Assembly: GCA_913058295.1 (NCBI GenBank)
Contig: CAJXRD010000009.1
Location: forward strand, 1 to 64,000
Direction: 5' to 3'
DNA from: an uncultured Flavobacteriales bacterium
GTDB lineage: Bacteria; Bacteroidota; Bacteroidia; Flavobacteriales; Flavobacteriaceae
DNA: 64,000 bases
The translations under genes were made by a program, and so were the position numbers. Shown piece after piece: positions 35,517 to 45,823 of this stretch; position 1 is the stretch's first letter; the number at the start of each line of letters is the position of its first letter. The notes beneath the pieces were generated by a model. It was not told where the DNA came from, did not search any database, and saw nothing but the letters and a program-made list of their open reading frames with translations.

Positions 35517-36043
35517 TATATTTTATTTAAATCTTGTAAGACCTTAATACTTTTTAATAAATCATTGATTGCATTCGTCATCGATTTTACAGAAATAGTT
35601 GCACCACTAATTGGGACTATAGATTTACCAGCAATTAATTCAGGTGAGTCTGAAAATTTTCCGACAAATTGTTTTAACCAGCGTTTACTACCAATTTCCC
35701 CTCCATATTCCTCTCGATAAACTAATACCTTGCTTTTTGTAATTACAAAATCAGAGTCGAACAATACTAAATAATCAAAATCTGCAGTTTTACTAGGAGC
35801 TCTACCTATATACCCATAACTTATAAATTGACCTTCAGAGTAAATTTTAAAGAAATTATCCTCTCCAAAATTAGAAAGGGTTTCTGAGTTTATTTCTGCT
35901 GAAAATTCAATATATTCTTTTGAAAAATTATCAATATCATAAAATTTAGAAATCTCCTTACCTGCCCTTTTCATAACACTATCTGGAACTTTAAAAGCAA
36001 ATAGTCCAAATACAATTATTGATATAATAAAAATGTTTTTCAC
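35516..36043 (-). CDS. FMN-binding domain protein (RnfG/NqrC-like, probable covalent FMN)
   Basis: 175 residues with an N-terminal signal or anchor (FIISIIVFGLFAF). The FMN_bind domain has the strand DYLVLFDSDFVITKSKVL, the EEYGGEIGSKRWLKQFVG segment, and the attachment motif PISGATISVKSM. In RnfG/NqrC the Thr of S/TGAT carries FMN through a phosphoester added by ApbE; here it would be Thr149. The acidic residue that often precedes the motif (D-x-x-S-G-A-T) is missing. The protein would face the periplasm and pass electrons. The coupled gene downstream encodes a four-helix membrane protein. No Rnf or Nqr genes are near. Confidence 0.78.
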   Translation of the reverse strand: MKNIFIISIIVFGLFAFKVPDSVMKRAGKEISKFYDIDNFSKEYIEFSAEINSETLSNFGEDNFFKIYSEGQFISYGYIGRAPSKTADFDYLVLFDSDFVITKSKVLVYREEYGGEIGSKRWLKQFVGKFSDSPELIAGKSIVPISGATISVKSMTNAINDLLKSIKVLQDLNKI

Positions 36044-36085
36044 TTGGCAAATATAATTAATGTTTCTAAGCTTTATAATTTATAA

Positions 36086-36132
36086 ATCCACTCCTATATA
36101 AAAATTCAATTTGAACATTATATGGAGTGGAT
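36086..36132. other. Hairpin between the porin and the FMN-binding gene
   Basis: Inverted repeat ATCCACTCC (36086-36094) with GGAGTGGAT (36124-36132) and a 29-nt AT-rich loop. There is no T-run, so it is not a standard terminator. It may be an attenuator, an mRNA stability element or a protein site. Confidence 0.35.
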
Positions 36133-36186
36133 AACCTTAAAATAATTTGAAATTAAACTCTTTTCAAACTAATTCGATTGGTTTTA

Positions 36187-37353
36187 TTAGAACCAAACTC
36201 CAATACCAAAATTCAATTGGTTATTTACTTCAGATCCACTTAAAGCATTGTCCTTAACTTGATAATCTCCCTTAACCACAACACCATCAACAATATGGTA
36301 AGACAAACCAAAGGTAAAATCAGATCTATTAAAAGCGTCATTTCTTACTGTATTATCTTCTGTTTCTGAATGAGTATCATAATTTTCATAACGTGCAAAT
36401 GCTACCAATCTCTGTTTTGCAGATAATGGCAATACATTATATCCTATCTCACCATAATATCCCATTAAAGCAGAGCCTAGATCTTTTCCAGTTAAATCGT
36501 TATAATCATCTGTATCACTTAATGAAGCATAAATAAATTCTCCACGAGCTTCAAATTTCCTGTAATTATATCTTGCATCAAAGCCAACCATAGCAATACC
36601 GATAGTAGATCCATCTATATCTTCAATTTCATCATCCGCTTGCGTTCTTCCAAAATATCCAGACAACCCCATTCGAAGACCTAAAATTCCATAATAATCA
36701 AATTTTGTTGAAAATGTAGGGGTACTAACTGTAGACTGAATTCCTTTTTGACGTCCACCACGTAAACCACTGCTTCCTTTCAACAAGCCATTTATTTCTT
36801 CACCATCTACTTCTGTAGATTTGAAGCCATTAAAAATATAGGCTTGATAGCTTAAATCTAAATCTGGAAAACGTCCGTTAACACCAACTCCAATTTCTCT
36901 CCATGTAGTTGGAACAATCTTATTATCAACAGCTGGTCTTTCCACTCCATTAAATGTTGTAGGCTCATGGTATTCATTTACAATACCCATAGGTACTAAC
37001 ATTAATCCTCCACGTACACTCATATTATCACCAACTGCATAATTAACAAAAGCCTGTTCTACAAATACTTCTTTCACGTGTTCGTATTCAATTTCAGTAA
37101 AGAATTGAACCTTGTCACTAAATTTATACCCAAACATCATAACCAATCGCTGAACATCTAATTCCCCGTTTTGTGTTTCGGGTTGGTTATAAGTAATTTC
37201 TCCATACCCTCCAATTGTTAATTTTTTATCTGCCTTAGACATCATTCTTTGTGCAGAATTTACCTGTTGCTCCGTTTTTGTAGAATCCAAAACAGTTTGT
37301 GATATTGCAAAATTTGCAATTAAAAAAGCTGATAATACTAGTAATTTTTTCAT
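36187..37353 (-). CDS. Outer-membrane porin, OprO/OprP-like beta-barrel
   Basis: 388 residues with a signal peptide (LLVLSAFLIANFAIS|QT). A short helical linker (QMMSKADKK-type) leads to a barrel that begins LTIGGYGEITYNQPE. The rest is alternating amphipathic strands with aromatic girdles and ends in a terminal strand closing in Trp-Phe (GIGVWF), the usual C-terminal aromatic signal for BAM insertion. Features shared with phosphate-selective porins are GGLMLVPMGIVNEYHEPTTF and TTWREIGVGVNGRF. The specificity is unknown. A full promoter lies upstream. The FMN-binding pair is downstream on the same strand, 143 nt away. Confidence 0.8.
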   Translation of the reverse strand: MKKLLVLSAFLIANFAISQTVLDSTKTEQQVNSAQRMMSKADKKLTIGGYGEITYNQPETQNGELDVQRLVMMFGYKFSDKVQFFTEIEYEHVKEVFVEQAFVNYAVGDNMSVRGGLMLVPMGIVNEYHEPTTFNGVERPAVDNKIVPTTWREIGVGVNGRFPDLDLSYQAYIFNGFKSTEVDGEEINGLLKGSSGLRGGRQKGIQSTVSTPTFSTKFDYYGILGLRMGLSGYFGRTQADDEIEDIDGSTIGIAMVGFDARYNYRKFEARGEFIYASLSDTDDYNDLTGKDLGSALMGYYGEIGYNVLPLSAKQRLVAFARYENYDTHSETEDNTVRNDAFNRSDFTFGLSYHIVDGVVVKGDYQVKDNALSGSEVNNQLNFGIGVWF

Positions 37354-37398
37354 TTATTTTTATTTAGACTGTATATAAATAAGATTTATTTTCAGGCA

Positions 37399-37429
37399 CA
37401 AAAGTATATCCTAAAGACATACTAAGCAA
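37399..37429 (-). promoter_or_regulatory. Complete Bacteroidota promoter for the porin gene
   Basis: On the minus strand, TTG (37427-37429), 20 nt, TACTTTTG (37399-37406). The -7 box is 46 nt before the ATG. Confidence 0.7.
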
Positions 37430-37487
37430 GCTTATTTAGAATAATTTTAAATAATATTTAACGTTTTTTTAAGTGACTTATAATCAG

Positions 37488-37967
37488 CTATTTTGAAGAC
37501 ACTTTTAACTCCTTTTTATATTGAAGTCTAGCTAATGTAGCCCATTGCAAGAGTAATTCTTTATCATTTGAAGACAAGTTTCCATGAATCCATGTATAAG
37601 AATCTAAAGGCATTTCTCCTTCTTCTACTTCTTCAATAAGCTCTTCTAATTTATGGTCTTTCTTTTTTACAGAATATTTATCCCAAGAAGACATATTAAA
37701 ATGCTTTTTACCCTGAACAACATGATCATCTAGCCAAAAAGAGATTGGAGCAATTTCAGAATACCAAGGATAAGTTGTTTGATTAGTATGACAATCGAAG
37801 CAATTCTTTTCTAAGATAGATAAAACTTCTTCAGAAGGTCTTGTATCTTTTTTAAAAGCTGCAATTTCTTCATAAGCCCCATTGTTCTTATCGGGTCTAA
37901 TAAATTGCATAATCACCAAGGCGATAAGTAAAAAAATACCAATATATTTAATTGTCTTTTTTTTCAT
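37488..37967 (-). CDS. Haem-binding domain protein (Haem_bd), c-type
   Basis: 159 residues with a single N-terminal membrane anchor (IKYIGIFLLIALVIM). The haem-attachment motif is NCFDCHTNQTTYPWYSEIAP (Cys56, Cys59, His60). This is the Haem_bd family found widely in Bacteroidota, with a distal helix DHVVQGKKHFNMSSW and a Met in EEGEMPLDSY that could be the sixth ligand. It is likely a periplasmic mono-haem electron-transfer or sensory domain. It starts 10 nt after the 5'-nucleotidase gene and is probably co-transcribed with it and the HMG-CoA-lyase gene. Confidence 0.88.
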   Translation of the reverse strand: MKKKTIKYIGIFLLIALVIMQFIRPDKNNGAYEEIAAFKKDTRPSEEVLSILEKNCFDCHTNQTTYPWYSEIAPISFWLDDHVVQGKKHFNMSSWDKYSVKKKDHKLEELIEEVEEGEMPLDSYTWIHGNLSSNDKELLLQWATLARLQYKKELKVSSK

Positions 37968-37977
37968 TAGTAATTTA

Positions 37978-39492
37978 TTATTTCAATGATTTTAAATATA
38001 AAATAATTGCTTTACGTATATCGTATGCAGCTTCATTTTCAGTTGGCTTATAAACATTTATTACTTCTTTATTTTCAGGAGTTAAAAACGGAATGTCATA
38101 CCCCTTCAATAAAAAATCACTAAAAGCAACTTTATATATTTTATCTTGATCAATAAGTTTTCCACCAACTAACCAGTTTCCTTGATCATCTTCAGAAACA
38201 TTATGTCTCTGTAAATAGGCCCCTGTTCCTCTTTTTAATTTCCCGTAATCCAATACTTCTTTTAATAAACCCCCTTTTATTTCGACTTTTAGTACTCCTC
38301 CACCAAAAGGCAAAACTCTAAATACATCCATGCTGGTAATCTTAGCTGGCAGCATATCATCTACTCTAATAGAACCACCATTTACCAAAGCTGCATCAAC
38401 TTCTTCATTATATGCCCAAGACATTGCTTCAGTGATAACATCTCCCAAGTTTGTTTGTATACTTCTACTAGCACTATCTGTTCCATCTAAAGGAGTAGCG
38501 GCAGCATATATTACTTCATTAGGGTCATCGATAACTTCTTTTATTTTAAGATCTAAAATAGCCACCCATTTATTAACGATTGCTTCCACTTTAGCTTGGG
38601 ATGCTATTTTATCATCAATAAAAAACAATTCTGAATCAATAGCAATCGACTCTGTTTTAGTGTTATAGCTAACTGTATGTATATAAATAGTTTTAGCATT
38701 TGCATCTGCTTTAGTTATTTTTGATTCACCTACATCAACTAACATTGCATAATGCTCGTGTCCACCCATAACTAAAGGGATTTCTGGAATTTGTTTTAAT
38801 AGTAAAGAATCTTGTTCTTTTTCTAAATGGGTCAATCCGAAAACTATAGAAACTTCATCTTTTAACTCGTTATATGCTCTTTTAGATTCCTTAAACATGT
38901 CACCATAAAACACATAATCTTTTGGATTGGAAGGAATGGTTACTCCTAAAAATCCAATCTTTATTTGATTGCCATTTTCGTCATTAATATCAAATATGAA
39001 TGTATCTGAAACTTCTGAGCTATCTATTTCTTTTTGAACTTGAAACGGTACATTTCCATTTTTAGTTATATGCCTTGAGTTGGAAGACATCCAATTAAAA
39101 GTAGATTCATTCAATCTTTTTTGAAGATCTTCTTCTTGTAAATCGAATTCATGATTACCAAAGGTCGCTAAATCAAATTCCATAGCATTCATCACTTCAA
39201 TCATCTGCTTTCCATTAATACGTTCTCCGTCCACTTTAATAGTACCTAATAAAGAAGGGTTCAAAAAATCTCCTGCCATAAATAGAAAAGTATTCGGATT
39301 TTCCTTTTTAATAGAATCTCTAACATGAGCAACACGAGCCATACCACCAAATTTCCCACCGCTTAAAGGGGCTATTTCGTATACATCGTTTACCTGTACA
39401 AACTTGAAAGTAATCTCATTATTCTCAGGGTTTTCTTTACAACTAAGTAATAATGTAGCTGCGATAAGAAAGGATAGTAAAAACTGTTTCAT
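37978..39492 (-). CDS. 5'-nucleotidase/metallophosphatase lipoprotein
   Basis: 504 residues. Lipoprotein signal LLLSC with Cys18. The calcineurin-like metal site is VNDVYE (34-39), MAGDFLNP (71-78), TFGNHEFD (109-116), with GGHEHY for the second metal. The C-terminal nucleotide-binding domain has AALVNGGSIRVDDMLP, RVLPFGGGVLKVEIKGG and GKLKRGTGAYLQR. The order fits secreted UshA/bifunctional 2',3'-cyclic nucleotidase relatives, which strip phosphate from external nucleotides. Its start follows the HMG-CoA-lyase stop by 17 nt. Substrate range is not readable from sequence. Confidence 0.87.
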   Translation of the reverse strand: MKQFLLSFLIAATLLLSCKENPENNEITFKFVQVNDVYEIAPLSGGKFGGMARVAHVRDSIKKENPNTFLFMAGDFLNPSLLGTIKVDGERINGKQMIEVMNAMEFDLATFGNHEFDLQEEDLQKRLNESTFNWMSSNSRHITKNGNVPFQVQKEIDSSEVSDTFIFDINDENGNQIKIGFLGVTIPSNPKDYVFYGDMFKESKRAYNELKDEVSIVFGLTHLEKEQDSLLLKQIPEIPLVMGGHEHYAMLVDVGESKITKADANAKTIYIHTVSYNTKTESIAIDSELFFIDDKIASQAKVEAIVNKWVAILDLKIKEVIDDPNEVIYAAATPLDGTDSASRSIQTNLGDVITEAMSWAYNEEVDAALVNGGSIRVDDMLPAKITSMDVFRVLPFGGGVLKVEIKGGLLKEVLDYGKLKRGTGAYLQRHNVSEDDQGNWLVGGKLIDQDKIYKVAFSDFLLKGYDIPFLTPENKEVINVYKPTENEAAYDIRKAIILYLKSLK

Positions 39493-39509
39493 AAATAAAA
39501 GGAATCTAA

Positions 39510-40373
39510 TTAATGATATTTTCCAAAAACTTTAGTCGCCTCATTATGTGCGCTTTCAAAAGACATAGGGTTGATATTGGTATCTACTTTATTTGCTGTA
39601 AAATAACTTAACATTTTTTCGGTAGGCATATTTCCAGTTAATTCATCTTTAGCCATAGGGCATCCACCAAATCCTTGTATAGCTCCATCAAATCTTCTAC
39701 ATCCTGAACTATAAGCTGCATCTACTTTTTCATGCCATTTTGTGGGTGTTGTATGTAAATGAGCTCCAAATTCAATAGAAGGAAATTTTGGTATTAATTC
39801 TGAAAATAAATATTTAATAATTTCCGGTGTAGAAGTACCTACAGTATCGCTCAATGAAAGAATTTTTACACCCATAGCAGCTAATTTTTCTGTCCACTCT
39901 CCTACTATATCTACATTCCATGGATCTCCATAGGGATTCCCAAAACCCATAGAAAGGTAAGCAACAACTTCTTTATTGTTTGCATCAGCAAGATTTAAAA
40001 TTTCTTGCAAGGTTACAATAGATTGCTCGATAGTTTTATGTGTATTTCGCATCTGGAAATTTTCAGAAATTGAAAACGGATAACCCAAATATTGAATTTC
40101 TTTATATTGTACTGCATCTTGCGCACCACGAACATTTGCAACAATGGCAAGCAATTTACTTTTTGTGGAAGACAAATCTAATTTTGAAAGAAGCTCTGCA
40201 GTGTCTTTCATTTGTGGAATAGCCTTTGGAGACACAAAGCTGCCAAAGTCAATGGTATCAAAGCCACAACGTAATATAGACTGAATGTATTGGGCTTTTT
40301 CTTCCGTGGGAATCCAATCTCGAATACCTTGCATGGCATCTCTTGGACATTCTATGATTTTTACTTTTTGCAT
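39510..40373 (-). CDS. Hydroxymethylglutaryl-CoA lyase
   Basis: 287 residues from ATG 40373. Splits HMG-CoA to acetoacetate and acetyl-CoA, the last step of leucine breakdown. The opening VKIIECPRDAMQGIRDWIP carries the catalytic Arg-Asp. TIDFGSFVSPKAIPQM is the next HMGL landmark, GAHLHTTPTKWHEKV gives the metal-binding His pair, and GAIQGFGGCPMAKDELTGN contains the catalytic cysteine loop and metal-binding Asn. An upstream in-frame ATG (40406) would prepend eleven residues outside the fold and is less likely. Leucine dehydrogenase at 48970 could feed the same pathway, but the two are far apart. Confidence 0.9.
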   Translation of the reverse strand: MQKVKIIECPRDAMQGIRDWIPTEEKAQYIQSILRCGFDTIDFGSFVSPKAIPQMKDTAELLSKLDLSSTKSKLLAIVANVRGAQDAVQYKEIQYLGYPFSISENFQMRNTHKTIEQSIVTLQEILNLADANNKEVVAYLSMGFGNPYGDPWNVDIVGEWTEKLAAMGVKILSLSDTVGTSTPEIIKYLFSELIPKFPSIEFGAHLHTTPTKWHEKVDAAYSSGCRRFDGAIQGFGGCPMAKDELTGNMPTEKMLSYFTANKVDTNINPMSFESAHNEATKVFGKYH

Positions 40374-40646
40374 TCCTTCAAAGATAAGTATTCCTTTGAA
40401 GTCCATATCTTTTTAAACTATATTATTCGAAATTCTAATAATACATTTCAATTATAATTAAAACAGCCAATTACACTAGAATAAAAAGCAATTTAAAATT
40501 TTTATCATGATTAATAAATAAACATTTAGAAGTTAAAATAAGCTAGAAAAAGCAAAAACCAGAATAGGAAAAGAAAAATAATAATGACAATTTATGTAAT
40601 ACCTATCTTCAAATTACGACCATAATTAAAAATAAACGCAAGCCTT

Positions 40647-41561
40647 ATGAAAAGATACGTCCTTCTTCTAATTTTTATATCAAGCCTAAATATATATTCA
40701 CAAACTTCTGCCAACTATACCATTACTTTTGTAAGTAATTGGTCTAATGTAACACATCCTCATCCAACAAATAATTTTCCCTCTAATGCACATTGGTCAA
40801 AATTAGTTGGAGCAACACATAATGAAAATATTGTTTTTCTAGAAATGGGAGAAAATGCCTCTCCAGGAATTGAAGATGTTGCCGAACTAGGAGTAAATAC
40901 TCTATTTTTTGAAGAAATAAACCTAGCCATAGATGAAGAAAATTCTAACCAGATAATAGATGGAGGCAATCTTTCTACTTCTTTAGGCACTATTATTATT
41001 GGGGACTTAATCACTTCGGAAGAATTCCCTTTACTTACATTGGCTTCCATGATTGCGCCTAGTCCAGATTGGATAATTGCCATTAATAGCATTTCTTTAG
41101 TAGACATTAATGGGGATTGGATAAATGAAATTTCTATGGATTTATATCCTTATGATGCTGGAACCGATAGTGGAATGGATTATGATTCTTCCAATATGGA
41201 TTCTAATCCGCAAGAACCTATTTCGAGTTTGCAAGGAATTCCTCCTTTTTCAACAGAAAAGATAGGCACAATAACCATTAGTTTAGAAGAAATCATTTTG
41301 AGTACTAATGATATAATAAATGAAAATACAATCTCTATTTATCCTAATCCAAGCAAAGATTTTATTAATGTCTCTATTTCAAACTCTGAAATAAAAAACA
41401 TTGAAATCTTCAATATCTTAGGGAAAAAGATAACTTCTTATCCATTACAAAATGTAAGTCAAACTGAGGTAGATGTAACAGAGTTACCAAGTGGCGTTTA
41501 TTTACTTAGCCTTATAGACACTTCAAATAAAACAACATTAAAGAAAATTATAAAGAATTAA
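40647..41561 (+). CDS. Spondin-domain protein with T9SS sorting domain
   Basis: 304 residues. Signal peptide ([16 protein letters not shown]), then a spondin-N-like domain. Its landmarks are [45 protein letters not shown] and [12 protein letters not shown]. The matching eukaryotic module ends in a metal-binding DxD region, here seen in [16 protein letters not shown]-terminal sorting domain begins [17 protein letters not shown] (about 231) and ends in a basic KKIIKN tail, so the protein should be exported by T9SS and anchored or released. Spondin domains in eukaryotes mediate matrix adhesion; the bacterial role is unknown. The gene is convergent with pyrD and overlaps it by 14 nt. Confidence 0.8.
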   Translation: MKRYVLLLIFISSLNIYSQTSANYTITFVSNWSNVTHPHPTNNFPSNAHWSKLVGATHNENIVFLEMGENASPGIEDVAELGVNTLFFEEINLAIDEENSNQIIDGGNLSTSLGTIIIGDLITSEEFPLLTLASMIAPSPDWIIAINSISLVDINGDWINEISMDLYPYDAGTDSGMDYDSSNMDSNPQEPISSLQGIPPFSTEKIGTITISLEEIILSTNDIINENTISIYPNPSKDFINVSISNSEIKNIEIFNILGKKITSYPLQNVSQTEVDVTELPSGVYLLSLIDTSNKTTLKKIIKN

Positions 41562-42564
41562 GAATCTCTTTATTTATCTTTTTAACAAGGCTAGGCCCTT
41601 CATAAATAAAACCGGTGTAAATCTGTACAAGGCTTGCACCTGCATTTAATTTTTCTATAGCATCTGAGACAGAATGAATTCCTCCAACACCGATTATAGG
41701 AAAAGCACCTTTGCTATTTTTATGAAGATAACGAATCACATGAGTTGATTTGTTGGAAAGCGGCTTACCACTAAGTCCACCCATTTCTTTTTTATTTTCT
41801 GAAATCAATCCTTCTCTTGAAACCGAAGTATTAGAAGCTATAACACCCTCTAGTTTTGTAATATTGATTAATTCAATAATTTCATCTAGCTGATTGTTAT
41901 TTAAATCTGGAGCAATTTTTAGTAATATTGGTTTTTTCTTTTCAAAAGTAGTATTGCATTTCTGCACCTCACCTATCAGTTCTTCTAAATAATCTTTGTC
42001 ATTAAGTTTGGCATGACTTGAAACATTTGGACAACTTACATTCAGTACAAAATAATCAACATATGGATGCAAGGCATTAAAACATTCCAAATAATCTTGT
42101 GTATAATCCTCTGGGGATGTATCTGTATTCTTACCAATGTTTCCTCCTATAATTACATTAGTATTCTTCTTTAATTGTTCTACAGCTTCAGTAACACCTT
42201 CATTATTAAAGCCCATTCTATTAATAATAGCTTGATCACTTTTTAGCCTAAACAATCTTTTCTTAGGGTTCCCAATTTGAGGTTTTGGGGTTACTGTACC
42301 AATTTCAATAAAGCCAAAGCCAAAGTTAGACAACTCCTTATACAAAACGGCATTTTTATCAAACCCTGCAGCAAGACCTACTGAATTTGGGAATTTAATT
42401 CCAAATAACTCTCTTTCAAGTTTTGGGCTATTGATTTGAAATAGACTTCTAAAGATCCCACCAAATCCAATTTTGTTTAAGAATCGAATTAAAGAAAAAG
42501 AAAAGTAATGGACTTTTTCTGGGTCGAAAAGGAATAAAAATGGTCTTATTAATAGTTTGTACAT
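41548..42564 (-). CDS. pyrD: Dihydroorotate dehydrogenase (quinone), class 2
   Basis: 338 residues. Oxidises dihydroorotate to orotate with electrons to quinone. The N-terminal amphipathic helix pair ([20 protein letters not shown]) is the class-2 membrane/quinone tunnel. FMN and substrate residues: [37 protein letters not shown], and the catalytic serine Ser177 in LNVSCPN. The end has [25 protein letters not shown]. There is a 120-nt leader with a TACCTTTG box at 42685. The gene is convergent with the spondin gene. Confidence 0.95.
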   Translation of the reverse strand: MYKLLIRPFLFLFDPEKVHYFSFSLIRFLNKIGFGGIFRSLFQINSPKLERELFGIKFPNSVGLAAGFDKNAVLYKELSNFGFGFIEIGTVTPKPQIGNPKKRLFRLKSDQAIINRMGFNNEGVTEAVEQLKKNTNVIIGGNIGKNTDTSPEDYTQDYLECFNALHPYVDYFVLNVSCPNVSSHAKLNDKDYLEELIGEVQKCNTTFEKKKPILLKIAPDLNNNQLDEIIELINITKLEGVIASNTSVSREGLISENKKEMGGLSGKPLSNKSTHVIRYLHKNSKGAFPIIGVGGIHSVSDAIEKLNAGASLVQIYTGFIYEGPSLVKKINKEILNSL

Positions 42565-42684
42565 AACTTATAGAACACTTACCATATTAAAACTTATTTA
42601 GGCTTTTAATGTCGTTATTTATTCAATTATCTTTTGAATTCCATTAACAATATTAGGTGAATAAGTTTCAATAAATTTCGAGTT

Positions 42685-42692
42685 CAAAGGTA
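42685..42692 (-). promoter_or_regulatory. Possible -7 element (TACCTTTG on minus strand) for pyrD
   Basis: Matches TAnnTTTG. It is 120 nt upstream of the pyrD ATG, longer than in the other genes here, and overlaps a short coding-like frame (42619-42720). Confidence 0.35.
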
Positions 42693-42806
42693 CATCATTT
42701 TTAAGATATTTTTTATTAAGTCATTTTTATAATCATCAGAACTTGCCAAAATTTAAAAGCCTCCTTGGGACTCATATATACTTGCTAATAGATAGCATTG
42801 TTATAA

Positions 42807-42840
42807 AAAAAGGGTTGTCTAAATTTAGACAACCCTTTTT
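42807..42840. terminator. Terminator of the TonB-dependent receptor gene
   Basis: Perfect 17-bp palindrome centred at 42823/42824 (AGGGTTGTCTAAA with its complement, flanked by A and T runs). It lies 20 nt past the receptor stop and can work in both directions. Confidence 0.85.
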
Positions 42841-42860
42841 AAAATAAATAAAATTTTGTA

Positions 42861-45707
42861 TTATTTAATAGTAATATTCATTCTTGCGAATAAGAATCTT
42901 CCTCCGGTTCCAAATTGGGTAGAACGTCTAGAATATATAAATCTTCCTGAAGATCTAAAAGCATCATCTGCTTCATCTGGGTATATATCAAATAAATTAT
43001 TAGCTCCTACAGTAAACCGTAAAGCTTCACTAACATTATAACCAACAGATAAATCTGTTATTAATTTACCACTGTATATTCTATCTACTAAGGGATCTAT
43101 ATTATTGGTAGCTTCTTCGACTTCTCCAAAATATGTATTTCTCAAATAGAAATTCCAATCTTCTCCTAAGCTTAAATTATTAGTTAATGACCCTTTTGTT
43201 GTTGGAACTGCAGATTCTAAATAAATTCTACTTGTTTCATCAAAAAACGTTTCAGATAAACCAGCATTCTCTATAGCATCTGGAATATTAGTATCCACTA
43301 CTTCTGTTTCAGAAAAAGTAAACGATAAGGTATTTGCCAATCTCATATTGTCTCCAATACGCATATTTTGCTCAACTACAAAGTCAATACCATACGTTTC
43401 TGTATCTACTGCATTGGTAAAGAAAGCTGCTTTACTAGCATTTGCTTGTGCAAATAATGCTGCCAATTCTGGATTTCCTCCATCATCAAATTGTCCACTT
43501 AATACCACTCTATCGTCAATACCTACAAAATAACCATCAACAGATAGTTTTAAATTCCAATCTGGAATTTTTGCAGTAGCACCCAAAGTAAATCCTATTG
43601 AAGTTTCTTCTTTTAATTCATCAATTCCTAAAATTCTAGCGATTCGAGAAGTGTTTGGAAAAATACCAACCTCGTTTGGCACACCATCTACAAATATTGT
43701 TGATGTAGAATTATAATGAATTTGTTGTAATGATGGTGCTCTAAATCCAGTTTGACCAGAACCCCGTACATTAATATTATCCGTAGCATTTAATAAGAAA
43801 GATAATTTTCCGTTAAGTGTTCCTCCAAAATCAGAGAAATTTTCATAACGAATTGCTGCTGTAGCTCTAAAAGATTCTGTGAAATCTGCTTCCACATCCA
43901 TATAAGCAGCAATTGAGTTTCTATAAGCATTTACTTCATTCTCTGGCTTGAAACCAGGAAACACTTGAATTCCTCCTGGTCTACTAGAATCAAAGAAATC
44001 TGTTGGCACCGTTGAATCAGGATCTGTTGGGTCGTGGACATTACCTAAGGTATTGTATTGAGCATAAGACGCTTCTTCTCCAGCAAAAATATTATAGTTT
44101 TCTACTCTATATTCAGCACCAAAAGCTAAATTAAATCCAGCCATAGTATCTTCATAAAACCTTGATAAGTCTAGATTAGTTGTATTCTCACCGGAACTAA
44201 ATCCACCAGCATCTGCTTCAAAAGGAGTTGAATTCCCCAAAGATGCATTCATTGAGTTTGCAATACGGTAACTAAATTCGTTATTCCCATAGGTATTACT
44301 AAAATCAACATTCCAATCTCCAATTACACCCTTAATACCAATAGCTAAAGATTTGTCTTTAATGTTTGAGTTAATTTCTGGCAAGAAACCATTTATTCTT
44401 GCTGGAGTATATGCTCTTGATTGGTATGGTAATCTGTAGAAACCTGCAGCATTACCATTTTTAAATCCTAATCCTCCAAAAGAATAGATTACTAAATCCT
44501 CACTTACTGGAATTTCCATATTTGCAAAAAACTGACCGCCTCTTAATTCAGATTGCCCAACTCGCATATTAAAATCTTTTCTCTCCATACCTCTTGCATC
44601 AAGTTCAGCTTCAGTATTATCAGCATTTAATATGCCTTGGAGATCTTCTTTAGAAGCATTTGGGTCTAAACCAAAGCCTAATTGATTACCATAATTAATA
44701 ACATCAGACACATCATCATCTAATAAAAGGCTAATATCATATCCATCAGCTTGAGCGACTCTTTCAATAGAATTATATTGATTAAAAATTTGCCCTTCCC
44801 ATTCTTTCATTCTATTAGTAGCACCTCTAAAATCGAAGTTACCTGTGAAGTTAATAAACCCTTTATCGCCAATTGGCAAACCGTAGTTAGCTCCAAGGTT
44901 AAATTTTTCACCATCTATATCATCATCATAATTTTCACTTGTAAAATTAGCACCTGTTGTAATACTCATATCAAGTACATTTGTTGCTTTCTTTAATACG
45001 ATATTAATTACACCAGCAATAGCATCAGACCCATATTGTGCAGCTGCACCGTCTCTTAACACTTCAATTCGTTCAATTGAGTTTACAGGAATCACATTTA
45101 AATCTGTACCTACCGAGCCTCTACCAAAAGTTCCATTAACATTAATTAATGCTGATTTGTGACGCCTTTTTCCATTGATTAAAACTAATACTTGATCTGG
45201 TCCCAATCCTCTTAAAGATGCTGGAGCAATATGATCTGTACCATCCGAAATAGATTGTGGATTTGAAGTAAAAGAAGGAGCCGCATAATTAAGTATTTCC
45301 GTTACTGTAATCTGCGGTGAGCTCTGTGCAATTTCAGAGACATTTAATACATCCACGGGTACTGCAGAGTTAAGTGCTGTTCTTCCTGGGTTACGAGTAC
45401 CTACTAAAATAATTTGATCTAAAGAAACACCCTGTACCATTGTAACGTTAGCTATATTTCCACTTACAGTTACTTCTTGTGGCTCATATCCTATATAAGA
45501 AAATACAAGAATATCTCCATTTGATGCCTCTATTGAATAATTTCCATCAAAATCTGTTACCGCCCCTGTTGTTGTATCTTTTACAATAATACTTACACCC
45601 ATAAGAGGCTGCGAGGAATCATCCGTTATTGTCCCGGTTACTTGTGAAAAAGCAAATGCTGAAAACATCATTGCCATCGTGAGGATTAAAAAGTTTTTTT
45701 GTTTCAT
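42861..45707 (-). CDS. TonB-dependent outer-membrane receptor with CarboxypepD_reg domain
   Basis: 948 residues from ATG 45707 (signal peptide [17 protein letters not shown]). An N-terminal carboxypeptidase-regulatory-like domain ([20 protein letters not shown]) precedes the plug ([20 protein letters not shown], then [21 protein letters not shown]) and a 22-strand barrel. The barrel has the family phrase [15 protein letters not shown]. The ligand is unknown. It stands alone without a SusD partner, so it may take a siderophore, cobalamin or small organic molecule in place of a polysaccharide. A longer in-frame start (45770) would put 21 residues before the signal peptide and is unlikely. It ends at a strong terminator. 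Confidence 0.92.
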   Translation of the reverse strand: MKQKNFLILTMAMMFSAFAFSQVTGTITDDSSQPLMGVSIIVKDTTTGAVTDFDGNYSIEASNGDILVFSYIGYEPQEVTVSGNIANVTMVQGVSLDQIILVGTRNPGRTALNSAVPVDVLNVSEIAQSSPQITVTEILNYAAPSFTSNPQSISDGTDHIAPASLRGLGPDQVLVLINGKRRHKSALINVNGTFGRGSVGTDLNVIPVNSIERIEVLRDGAAAQYGSDAIAGVINIVLKKATNVLDMSITTGANFTSENYDDDIDGEKFNLGANYGLPIGDKGFINFTGNFDFRGATNRMKEWEGQIFNQYNSIERVAQADGYDISLLLDDDVSDVINYGNQLGFGLDPNASKEDLQGILNADNTEAELDARGMERKDFNMRVGQSELRGGQFFANMEIPVSEDLVIYSFGGLGFKNGNAAGFYRLPYQSRAYTPARINGFLPEINSNIKDKSLAIGIKGVIGDWNVDFSNTYGNNEFSYRIANSMNASLGNSTPFEADAGGFSSGENTTNLDLSRFYEDTMAGFNLAFGAEYRVENYNIFAGEEASYAQYNTLGNVHDPTDPDSTVPTDFFDSSRPGGIQVFPGFKPENEVNAYRNSIAAYMDVEADFTESFRATAAIRYENFSDFGGTLNGKLSFLLNATDNINVRGSGQTGFRAPSLQQIHYNSTSTIFVDGVPNEVGIFPNTSRIARILGIDELKEETSIGFTLGATAKIPDWNLKLSVDGYFVGIDDRVVLSGQFDDGGNPELAALFAQANASKAAFFTNAVDTETYGIDFVVEQNMRIGDNMRLANTLSFTFSETEVVDTNIPDAIENAGLSETFFDETSRIYLESAVPTTKGSLTNNLSLGEDWNFYLRNTYFGEVEEATNNIDPLVDRIYSGKLITDLSVGYNVSEALRFTVGANNLFDIYPDEADDAFRSSGRFIYSRRSTQFGTGGRFLFARMNITIK

Positions 45708-45802
45708 AAAATCGGTTTTTAAATTGTTTTGCTTAAATGTACACTTATTTTTTTTAATCGGTGAAAGCAAGCATATTATCCGATTAATCGAATTGTTTAT
45801 TT

Positions 45803-45810
45803 TATCTTTG
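45803..45810 (+). promoter_or_regulatory. -7 element (TATCTTTG) for pepT
   Basis: Matches TAnnTTTG, 13 nt before the ATG at 45824. No -33 TTG at the usual distance. Confidence 0.5.
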
Positions 45811-45823
45811 AAAAAAAATATTT

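Noticed and set aside
36086-36132. Intrinsic terminator after the porin gene
   Set aside because: The stem is good but the loop is long and there is no T-run, so it is listed only as an unclassified hairpin.
42861-45707. SusC/SusD polysaccharide utilisation locus
   Set aside because: There is a TonB receptor with a CarboxypepD_reg domain but no SusD gene, and no glycoside hydrolases beside it.
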